Shown here in pieces: positions 1 through 5,342 of a stretch of DNA of 5,342 nt. This DNA comes from Kiritimatiellia bacterium (lineage in GTDB: Bacteria > Verrucomicrobiota > Kiritimatiellia > RFP12 > UBA1067): contig CAAGNL010000023.1 in NCBI GenBank assembly GCA_900771305.1, positions 1-5,342 on the forward strand, written 5' to 3'. Every line of letters begins with the position of its first letter. Positions within the stretch are counted from its first letter, which is position 1. The translations under genes and the position numbers were made by a program. The notes under the pieces were generated by a model. It ran no database searches, was not told the DNA's origin, and saw only the letters and a program-made list of their open reading frames with translations.

Positions 1-1061
1 CATGGCTGCGGTTGACTGAGGTCGCCGGGATCTGAACAGAGGTTGTGCTGCATGTCCCATTCGAGATTGCGGTCATTGGAAGTCGGATTTAGATAGTAGA
101 GGAATCTTACACCATCGATATCGCCCATGTCAAAATCTCCGTAAACCTTGCCGTAATAAGCACTTTTAATATTGCCTCTATCATCATACATTGTTCGTAT
201 GCGGAACGCATAACACCGATTATTATCACAGTCGGTTTTTTCGCCATCACCACCGCCAAACCAACCAAACCACCGAGCAAGATTATTCACATAACCTTCT
301 AATGGTGCGGTACGCAATCTAATGCCAGCGGTTTCACTGCCAGGAACTTCGACAAGACCATTCCCTTCACCCGACATTGATATCGCCATTGTCATCTTAT
401 ACTTTTTACTCATACTGACACCATCATAGCCCCGTCCTTCCTTCCATCCCAGTACGGTTTCATTGAACAAGAATTGAATGTCAGATACCTCGCCATTTCC
501 ATGCGGGGGAAGCCAATCACCTTTGATCATGTCGTATGCCAACAATGCATCTTTTACGACAGGGACATTGTTCGTTTCAGACAAAGCACGATCCTTCTTG
601 AATATTCTGTGGTAGGATCTGCTTTTCTCACGATATGCCCCTATTGACTTTTTGACATAAAGCGGGATTGGATTAATAACGCGGTCAAGCCGAACCGTGA
701 TCACAACATCGTCAGGCAACCAACGTCCCAGTTTCAATATCGACCGTTCAGCGTACTCTACAGAGTACCACCCTGAATTGTAATAGCCTTCGTTACCCCT
801 AACGATACAACAGGACTCTCCGGCCTCAGAGTTACCGCTCAAATGACACAACCCGTCATTTCCAGTGACCCCGTCCACGTTGTTGTCCTTGGCGGATTCA
901 TTCCATCCTCTTGAGTAGTTAAGAAAACCTCCATGAACTTTCAATCCGGCAAGAGGACTTCCTGTTTCTGAGTCAACCACCTTTACGCCCAGATGAGCAT
1001 TCCCGAAGCCATACACGGCGCATGACAGTGCGGCAGACAAAGCAAAGGCTACTGTTTTCAT
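1..1061 (-). CDS. Exported protein with carboxypeptidase-regulatory-like N-terminal domain (3' end at or beyond window edge)
   Basis: ATG at 1061-1059 overlaps the upstream gene's TGA (ATGA) and has GGAG seven bases before it. The frame stays open for 353 codons to the left edge. Residues 1-20 (MKTVAFALSAALSCAVYGFG) look like a Sec signal peptide: Lys2, then a hydrophobic core. Residues ~23-137 fit a CarboxypepD_reg/Ig-like beta domain: VKVVDSETGSPLAGLKV, then a VTGNDG turn, and strands ending in VVITVRLDRV followed by NPIPLYVKK. The rest (~140-353) is not a family I can name. It has conserved-looking blocks GDWLPPHG (181-188), LRTAPLEGY (249-257), AYYGKVYGDF (301-310) and RFLYYLNPTSNDRNLEWD (319-336). 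No catalytic motif is apparent, so a binding or structural partner of the upstream hydrolase is an inference only. It is absent from simple complete-ORF lists because no stop lies within the window. Confidence 0.85.
   Translation of the reverse strand, partial: MKTVAFALSAALSCAVYGFGNAHLGVKVVDSETGSPLAGLKVHGGFLNYSRGWNESAKDNNVDGVTGNDGLCHLSGNSEAGESCCIVRGNEGYYNSGWYSVEYAERSILKLGRWLPDDVVITVRLDRVINPIPLYVKKSIGAYREKSRSYHRIFKKDRALSETNNVPVVKDALLAYDMIKGDWLPPHGNGEVSDIQFLFNETVLGWKEGRGYDGVSMSKKYKMTMAISMSGEGNGLVEVPGSETAGIRLRTAPLEGYVNNLARWFGWFGGGDGEKTDCDNNRCYAFRIRTMYDDRGNIKSAYYGKVYGDFDMGDIDGVRFLYYLNPTSNDRNLEWDMQHNLCSDPGDLSQPQP
1058..1061 (-). other. ATGA stop/start overlap (translational coupling)
   Basis: On the minus strand the last codon CAA is followed by TGA, and the ATG of the next gene uses the final A of CAA plus TG of the stop. 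Four-base ATGA overlaps are a well-known sign of a shared mRNA and of termination-reinitiation coupling. No room exists for a promoter or terminator between the two genes. Confidence 0.85.
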
Positions 1062-4000
1062 TGATTATCTCCGTTTACAAGCTTCTTGAAAAACAAATGG
1101 TTAAAAAAGAAGGCAACTTTCTTTATGTCGGAATGCAGCCATCGTCCTTTGTTTCGTGGCCATTCTCCTGACTTACAGGTCGCATAGTCAATATTGCCAC
1201 TAACATTGTTTCCGAGCGAATTAGCACCTGCCGCAAAACTTGTTGCGGGAATTCCATCGGCAAGGATTCTCGATCTGATAGGTGAAACCAATGCCTGCGA
1301 GACCATATTTGTGGTGAAGAGCCAGTTCTCGTCGAAGGGACGGAACACAGGATGCCTCTTTATGTCGTCATCCGTGAGTTTGGATATTGCTTTTCTGAAC
1401 CGATCAGTCATGCAACGGTTGGGCCACGTGACATACCAGCTGTTGGTGGCATAATAGCGGTTGTAGCCCCACCCGCCTTCGCAATGCATCCACGATTCTG
1501 GCGCGGCGGCGGCATAGGCGGTTCCTTTGTTCAACTCCTGCATCGCCCAATACTTGTCTCGCCACCATCGTCCGACAAGCCATTCATCCACACCGGCATT
1601 ACCCAAAGTATCCTCGGTGGTAGAATAGCAGTTGATTGCATTGTTGATACCAAAGAATCTGTCCTGCCACGTCAACCTCGATCTGCCGTCTTCTCCCTCG
1701 AAGATGTTGTGCCAGTTAGCCGCATATACAGAATTGGTAACGCCTCGCCAATCATGGTCAATCATTGCCGCTGCGTATTCATTCTGATTGTAAGCCTCCA
1801 TCGGCACGGCGGCATTGAGCATATAGTATTTCAAGTAGTCAGTCAGGCTGTGGTCCTTGATAGCTGACGAGACGAGCATGTTGCCGAGGGAGTGCGCGAG
1901 AATGACCTTGCTGCCCGGCAGCGAGCCGCAGTCCTGCACAAACCGGGACGCGGTCGCGAAGGCGTGTTCAACGTTGGCGTAGTAGTTCGGAGCCTCGCCG
2001 CCGTACTTCGGAACCCAGCCGGGAATCTCCGAATCGTTCCCGTACCAGTCCACAGCCGTAAACTTTGAACGAGAGCCGGCCTGCCACAGCCTTTTGAACA
2101 TCTCTGCCGCCCACCCACGGGCACTCTGCGCATTTACGTCGTATCCGTGTACGAATATGAAATGCCGCCCGTCGCATTCGCTATCCGGGTTGTTCCACGG
2201 CGACCCTGTCCTTGATGGGATGCTGTTCGTGTCGCCGCAGACCCACCGCTCATCAACCCATCTGAACATATCCTCGACGGGAGAGACGGAGATCGGCAGC
2301 TTCAGCTCGAACAGATGGTTGCTTTCGCCGGGAGTGTAGGGCTTGCGATAGCATCGAAGCGTTATGTACTTGGTTCCGTAGTAGTAGTCATTCTCAAGTG
2401 CGCGACCCTCGAAGAGGAAGATTCCATTGGCGCGATTCTCCAACATCGCCGAAATCAGGCTGCCCGGCAACCGTGTCTCCTCTTCCGTCAATTGGACGGC
2501 CTCGGCATTTTCAAGCGCCGATGTAGCAAGAAACTGGCTGACATTGTTCGTCGTCAGAGAAGTCCAAACGACGTTGACCGCTCCCTCCTGCTGCGAGAGC
2601 GTCAGCACATAGTCGCTTGCGCTGCTGCCCTCAAAAAAGGTCGTGAGCTGCTGGAGCGCAAAGCCCATGTCAACCCAGACCGGCGTGAAGTCGAGCATGT
2701 CGCACTTGCCGTCCACATGGTCGTTGTAGTAATCCGGCTCCTTGCCGATGCCCACTGCATATTTCGTCGCACCCCACCAGGAAGGATCGCGAAGTCCGGG
2801 AATGTCCCCATCGCCCTCGTTGATGTCGCCACTGTCATCGTCGTCGTTGATCCAGTGCCGGAGCGGCTTGTTGCGATAGACACGCGAAAGGTCATAGGAT
2901 GAGAAGCCGTCCTGCCGGTCGTAGTCGCCGACGAGACACCCGTCGAGGACGAGGATGTGCGCGACCTTGCCTGCGGCCTCGAAGGTCTCGCCGGAATTTC
3001 CGTTCTCCCCGAAGAGTCGCTGCGGATCGTTCGTGACGATGCCGATGCAGGAAGGCGGCGTGCAGGAGAGGCTGTAGTCGTAGTCCGGCGAACCATCCTC
3101 GATGTTCGTCCCCGCATGGAACATCCTCACCTCGTACGTCCAGCCGCGAAGGAGCATCGCCGTCTTGGTCTCGCACTCGCCGTACTCGGCGTTCACCCAC
3201 TCGAAGGACTTTGGCTCTTCGCCGGGCGTAGGATCATCTCCCCCCGGCGTTTTCGAGGGCTTCACGACAAGCCGGTACTTCTCGGAATGGCTTCCGCTCG
3301 GATCGCCGAAGGTGAACGCCACGGGAACGCGGCTCGCGGGACGGCCACCGTCCGTCGCATCCGCCGGGTCGCTCGACTGCTCGATCTCGTCGCCATCGGA
3401 AACCCCGTCGTTGTCCGAGTCGGAATTGTGCGGATCCGTCCCCCAGTCGGCCTCCTCCCTGTTCGTGAGGCCGTCGCCGTCGGCATCGTAGTCCGAATCG
3501 TTCGTCGGATCGGAATCCACGTCCGGATCGTCGTTGTCGACGAGCGGATTGAAGCCGTGGCTGTATTCCCAGCCGTCATGCATACCGTCGCCGTCGGTGT
3601 CGGGCTCAAACGGATCAGTGCCGATCTGGCGTTCGAGCTTGTCCGAAAGCCCGTCGCCATCGGAATCGAGATCGTCTTCACGCATCGTGGGATCCGTCCG
3701 GGTGCCCGGAAAGAACTGCATCACCTGATAGGCGGATACGCCCACATACTGATTGAACCCAATGGCTCGATTGACGCCGTTGACGGGATCCTGGACGCCG
3801 ATGCTGGCGTTCAGTCCATTCACCTCGTCGGACACGTCTTCGCCGTATACGACCTCGGTCGCCTTGTACGTTCCATTCGTGAACGAGAGGACGACCTGGA
3901 ACGACACGGCGTTCGTCCCACCGGCCGCAAGTCCATCATATTGGATGGCATAACTGACGTTGCCGCCAGCCCCACGTTTGAAGACGCCTATCGTCGGCGG

Positions 4001-5342
4001 CACGCTGTTCGTGACGCTCTCAGTCCAATAGGAGGCAATCGTCAGGGCCGCGTCGGAGACATACGATCCCGAAAGATTCACGGGGTCGGTCGTCACGAGG
4101 TCATTCGGATAATGGTAGTCCGAACCCACAAGCATGAGTCCGTTCCACTGGCAGACGACATCGTACATCCATTCGCCGCCGATTTTCAGCGACTCGTCAA
4201 AGGAGAACCAGACGGCGCTCCAGTCAGGGTCGGTCTCAACTGCCACGGCCGTCCATCCGTTGGTCGAACCCGCCCATTCGTCATCCTCCGCAGAACGCCT
4301 GCGGAAGCAGCCCACCTCCTCGCCGTCGTCGAGTCCGTCGCCGTCCGTGTCCTTCTGGCGGGGATGAGTGCCCAGCGCATATTCCTCGGCGTTCGTGAGG
4401 CCATCGCCGTCAGGATCGCCGGAGGCTCCGTAGCTGCCGCCGCTGCTTCGGGGATTGAGGCTGCATTTCACCTCCCAGCCGTCCGGCAGTCCGTCATGGT
4501 CGGAGTCGGGGTCGGTACCGGACGTACCACGCCGGTACTCGTCCATGTCGTCCAGCCCGTCCCCATCCGTGTCCGCGAGGATCGGGGACGTCCCGTAGTC
4601 GTGTTCGACGTAGTCGGAACGCCCGTCGCCGTCCGTGTCGGCATCGCGCGGAGAAGACCCGATCTGGTACTCAAGCAGATTTGAAAGCCCGTCGTGGTCT
4701 GCGTCCGTCGAAGCGTCGTAGCGGTAGTTCGGGTTCAGCTCATAGCGGACTTCCCATGCATCGGGCATCCCGTCGTTGTCCGTGTCGCTGCGGAACGGGC
4801 TCGCTCCTGCGGCGATTTCCGGGCCATCCTCGAGGCCGTCGTCGTCCGTGTCTGGATCGAGCGGATCCGTTCCGATGTCGAACTCGTCGCCGTCGTTCAG
4901 TCCGTCGCCGTCCGTGTCGGCGTCGACGGGGTTCGTGCCGGTACCAAACCTGAAGCCGAGCGAAAGGCCGCTCGATATCGCATTCTCCTCGTCATAAGCC
5001 CAGACAAGCGACCGGCATTGCGCCCGATGTCGGCAATCGGCCCTGCGTCGGTCAAACACGCCGATGGTCGCGCTCCCGCCGGTCATGTTCGTCGAGACCG
5101 ACTGGTAGTTGATCCGAATCGGGAAGTTCGAGTCGTTCGACAGTACGATCTGAAACGTCGCCGCCGCGTTCGTGCACGAACTGTCGTACAGCCCTATGTT
5201 CGTATAGCCAATGATAATGTGTTCGCATTCCGCGTCGACGCCCAGGCTGATCGCGGACGCAAGATTCGGGCGGAGCATGAGATCGTCCCAGTACGGGGCA
5301 ATCAGGATGTCGTTCCCGTCCTTTGGAAGCTCCGCCGGGGAC
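1058..5342 (-). CDS. Large modular exported protein (5'-partial): NIDO-like domains, TSP3 repeats, C-terminal alpha/beta hydrolase
   Basis: The frame is open from the right window edge to a TGA at 1060-1058. The first in-window ATG (5278) is not the true start: 21 further in-frame codons precede it, reading ...DILIAPYWDDL, and that ATG has no convincing Shine-Dalgarno. Residue numbers here count from that Met (1406 residues). Order: NIDO-like tail (to ~116), nine DxDxDG loops (121-315), second NIDO-like module (~350-530), four loops (538-625), beta-rich and acidic middle (~650-1010), alpha/beta hydrolase (~1036-1406). In the hydrolase, FVHGY (1042-1046) and AHSLG with Ser1130 mark an oxyanion loop and nucleophile elbow. 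A signal peptide is expected upstream but not visible. TSP3 loops bind Ca2+ in known families, which suits an extracellular or surface location. No C-terminal sorting domain follows the hydrolase. The substrate is unknown: esterase, lipase or acyltransferase are all possible. Confidence 0.9.
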   Translation of the reverse strand, partial: SPAELPKDGNDILIAPYWDDLMLRPNLASAISLGVDAECEHIIIGYTNIGLYDSSCTNAAATFQIVLSNDSNFPIRINYQSVSTNMTGGSATIGVFDRRRADCRHRAQCRSLVWAYDEENAISSGLSLGFRFGTGTNPVDADTDGDGLNDGDEFDIGTDPLDPDTDDDGLEDGPEIAAGASPFRSDTDNDGMPDAWEVRYELNPNYRYDASTDADHDGLSNLLEYQIGSSPRDADTDGDGRSDYVEHDYGTSPILADTDGDGLDDMDEYRRGTSGTDPDSDHDGLPDGWEVKCSLNPRSSGGSYGASGDPDGDGLTNAEEYALGTHPRQKDTDGDGLDDGEEVGCFRRRSAEDDEWAGSTNGWTAVAVETDPDWSAVWFSFDESLKIGGEWMYDVVCQWNGLMLVGSDYHYPNDLVTTDPVNLSGSYVSDAALTIASYWTESVTNSVPPTIGVFKRGAGGNVSYAIQYDGLAAGGTNAVSFQVVLSFTNGTYKATEVVYGEDVSDEVNGLNASIGVQDPVNGVNRAIGFNQYVGVSAYQVMQFFPGTRTDPTMREDDLDSDGDGLSDKLERQIGTDPFEPDTDGDGMHDGWEYSHGFNPLVDNDDPDVDSDPTNDSDYDADGDGLTNREEADWGTDPHNSDSDNDGVSDGDEIEQSSDPADATDGGRPASRVPVAFTFGDPSGSHSEKYRLVVKPSKTPGGDDPTPGEEPKSFEWVNAEYGECETKTAMLLRGWTYEVRMFHAGTNIEDGSPDYDYSLSCTPPSCIGIVTNDPQRLFGENGNSGETFEAAGKVAHILVLDGCLVGDYDRQDGFSSYDLSRVYRNKPLRHWINDDDDSGDINEGDGDIPGLRDPSWWGATKYAVGIGKEPDYYNDHVDGKCDMLDFTPVWVDMGFALQQLTTFFEGSSASDYVLTLSQQEGAVNVVWTSLTTNNVSQFLATSALENAEAVQLTEEETRLPGSLISAMLENRANGIFLFEGRALENDYYYGTKYITLRCYRKPYTPGESNHLFELKLPISVSPVEDMFRWVDERWVCGDTNSIPSRTGSPWNNPDSECDGRHFIFVHGYDVNAQSARGWAAEMFKRLWQAGSRSKFTAVDWYGNDSEIPGWVPKYGGEAPNYYANVEHAFATASRFVQDCGSLPGSKVILAHSLGNMLVSSAIKDHSLTDYLKYYMLNAAVPMEAYNQNEYAAAMIDHDWRGVTNSVYAANWHNIFEGEDGRSRLTWQDRFFGINNAINCYSTTEDTLGNAGVDEWLVGRWWRDKYWAMQELNKGTAYAAAAPESWMHCEGGWGYNRYYATNSWYVTWPNRCMTDRFRKAISKLTDDDIKRHPVFRPFDENWLFTTNMVSQALVSPIRSRILADGIPATSFAAGANSLGNNVSGNIDYATCKSGEWPRNKGRWLHSDIKKVAFFFNHLFFKKLVNGDNQ
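1061..2173 (-). other. C-terminal alpha/beta-hydrolase domain
   Basis: Residues ~1036-1406. Strand plus HFIFVHGYDVN (1039-1049) gives the HG oxyanion-hole motif. KVILAHSLGNMLV (1124-1136) is the strand, nucleophile elbow and helix, with Ser1130 as nucleophile; the usual first Gly of G-x-S-x-G is Ala, a common variant. YYMLNAAVP (1151-1159) is the next core strand. A Trp-rich insertion follows (1177-1319). The acid may be Glu1196 or Asp1197 in NIFEGEDG. The best catalytic His is His1382 in GRWLHSDIKKVAFFF near the C terminus. The triad acid and His are inference. The domain resembles lipase/DUF900-type hydrolases; its substrate is unknown. Confidence 0.75.
1069..1072 (-). promoter_or_regulatory. 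Shine-Dalgarno GGAG for the downstream gene
   Basis: The minus strand reads CGGAGATAATCAATG, which places GGAG seven bases before the ATG at 1061. It lies inside the last codons of the upstream gene (the GGA of ...VNGDNQ). This supports the choice of start and suggests that the second gene can bind ribosomes directly as well as by reinitiation. Confidence 0.75.
2249..3331 (-). other. Middle region of unassigned beta-rich and acidic domains
   Basis: Residues ~650-1010 lie between TSP3 array 2 and the hydrolase. The first part (654-745) looks like a beta-sandwich: AFTFGDPSGSHSEKYRLVV, then a Pro/Gly/Asp-rich linker (673-690), then AMLLRGWTYEVRMFHAGT. Residues ~772-872 form an Asp-rich segment described separately. 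Residues ~888-1000 again alternate like beta strands (VLTLSQQEGAVNVVWTSL, YITLRCYRKP, LFELKLPISVSPVEDM). I cannot name a family for any of these parts. A role as spacer, substrate-binding or propeptide-like region before the hydrolase is possible but not shown. Confidence 0.5.
2663..2953 (-). other. Asp-rich segment with a dockerin-like flavour
   Basis: Residues 776-872 read LVLDGCLVGDYDRQDGFSSYDL, then HWINDDDDSGDINEGDGDIPG, and end DHVDGKCDMLDFTPVWVDM. Three acidic clusters alternate with hydrophobic, aromatic stretches. The arrangement suggests metal, probably Ca2+, binding. It recalls dockerin or EF-hand-like loops, but the Asp spacing (DYDRQDG) is one residue off the canonical D-x-D-x-D-G, so I do not call a dockerin. 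Confidence 0.4.
3371..3673 (-). repeat. TSP3-type calcium-loop array 2 (four DxDxDG loops)
   Basis: Loops start at residues 538, 560, 598 and 620. The second continues HDGWEYSHGFNP, matching the Trp-containing loops of array 1. It is followed by an extended acidic linker (DNDDPDVDSDPTNDSDYD) before the third loop, DADGDGLTNREEADWGTDP. The array ends at EIEQSSDPADATDGG. It sits after module B exactly as array 1 sits after module A. Confidence 0.85.
3689..4231 (-). other. NIDO-like beta module B
   Basis: Residues ~350-530 repeat the plan of module A: TIASYWTE (413-420) in place of IAPYWDDL, IQYDGL (445-450) in place of NIGLYD, then TNAVSFQVVLS (455-465), EVVYGEDVS (475-483), LNASIGVQD (489-497) and FFPGTRTDP (522-530), and then at once a new DxDxDG loop. 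A segment before it (350-400, WSAVWFSFDESLKIGGEWMYD...) is also beta-rich and carries aromatic residues. Assignment to a nidogen-type fold is inference; the homology with module A is seen directly. Confidence 0.55.
4313..4930 (-). repeat. TSP3-type calcium-loop array 1 (nine DxDxDG loops)
   Basis: Nine loops start at residues 121, 143, 165, 192, 214, 236, 258, 288 and 310. Their core is D-x-D-x-D-G, usually followed by L/M/R-x-D/N, then an acidic E and a G-T/S-x-P step. Most are spaced by 22 residues. The longer gaps (27 and 30) follow the two loops that continue PDAWEV or PDGWEV...LNP. In thrombospondin type 3 repeats the Asp side chains bind Ca2+ and make a stiff rod, so a spacer role is likely. 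At DNA level the 15-base stretch gtcgccgtccgtgtc (plus strand) occurs identically at 4337-4351, 4625-4639 and 4904-4918. Confidence 0.85.
4931..5342 (-). other. NIDO-like beta module A (truncated by the window edge)
   Basis: The translation runs from the window edge to about residue 116. It begins DILIAPYWDDL, continues with a beta-rich stretch IIIGYTNIGLYD, then CTNAAATFQIVLS (35-47), IRINYQSVS (54-62) and GGSATIGVFD (67-76), and ends FRFGTGTNP just before the first calcium loop. The order APYWDDL - FQIVL - short strand with Y - ATIGV resembles nidogen extracellular (NIDO-type) domains. Four cysteines (18, 35, 82, 88) could form disulfides if the protein is exported. Family assignment is from pattern memory, so it is tentative. 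Confidence 0.55.

Noticed and set aside
1010..1061. Lipoprotein signal (Cys14) in the second protein
   Set aside because: The residues before Cys14 are A-L-S, with Leu at -2 instead of -3, and the hydrophobic core would be very short. An ordinary Sec signal peptide fits better.
1046..1090. Promoter or terminator between the two genes
   Set aside because: There is no intergenic space, no -35/-10 pair convincing enough to call, and no GC-rich hairpin followed by a T run on the minus strand.
2315..2902. A 195-codon open frame on the plus strand
   Set aside because: It is a shadow of the minus-strand middle region, with no motif or credible start context. GC-rich coding DNA often leaves long open antisense frames.
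2957..4684. A 575-codon open frame on the plus strand
   Set aside because: It lies antisense to the TSP3 and module B coding region. Its Val/Arg/Ile-rich product (…VGIVRI…, …VRIGI…) is what GAC/GTC-type codons of Asp-rich repeats give when read backwards. It has no recognisable domain, and the minus-strand frame shows clear protein motifs throughout.
4332..4918. Direct DNA repeats such as gtcgccgtccgtgtc as a possible CRISPR or recombination array
   Set aside because: The copies are in frame, unevenly spaced, and encode the DxDxDG loops with divergent surrounding bases. They are explained by protein repeats.
5276..5278. Start of the large gene at this ATG
   Set aside because: The frame is open for 21 more codons to the edge, the upstream residues (APYWDDL) belong to the same beta module, and no Shine-Dalgarno or signal peptide is present at this Met.

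Overview
The window holds two consecutive minus-strand protein genes with no intergenic space, and both run off the window. The upstream gene (5342 down to 1058; 5' end outside the window) encodes a very large, probably exported modular protein. In order it carries the tail of a NIDO-like beta domain, nine TSP3-type calcium-loop repeats, a second NIDO-like beta domain, four more TSP3 loops, about 400 residues of less recognisable beta-rich and acidic sequence, and a C-terminal alpha/beta-hydrolase domain with an AHSLG nucleophile elbow. Its stop codon overlaps the start codon of the second gene (1061 down to 1, 3' end at or beyond the window edge) in an ATGA arrangement. The second gene encodes an exported protein with a signal peptide and a carboxypeptidase-regulatory-like (Ig-fold) N-terminal domain.

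Organism: the mix of bacterial TSP3 arrays, FQ(I/V)VLS...A(T/S)IGV modules and a C-terminal hydrolase resembles large exported proteins I associate with uncultured gut or rumen Verrucomicrobiota/Kiritimatiellota-type bacteria. This is recognition by pattern, not a database match, and I hold it at moderate confidence. Base composition is uneven. Sampled 60-base lines of the upstream gene's repeat and middle region are mostly 55-67% GC, while the 3' part of that gene and the second gene sample at about 37-52%.

Layout: 1-1061, second gene (353 codons visible, no stop). 1058-1061, four-base overlap with a Shine-Dalgarno at 1069-1072. 1061-2173, hydrolase domain of the first gene. 2249-3331, middle domains including an Asp-rich segment. 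3371-3673, TSP3 array 2. 3689-4231, NIDO-like module B. 4313-4930, TSP3 array 1. 4931-5342, NIDO-like module A, truncated by the window edge.

How they may work together (inference): one mRNA with translational coupling would make a large Ca2+-stiffened exported or surface hydrolase together with a smaller exported partner. The substrate of the hydrolase and the job of the partner cannot be read from the sequence. No RNA genes, CRISPR arrays, insertion sequences, promoters or terminators were seen.
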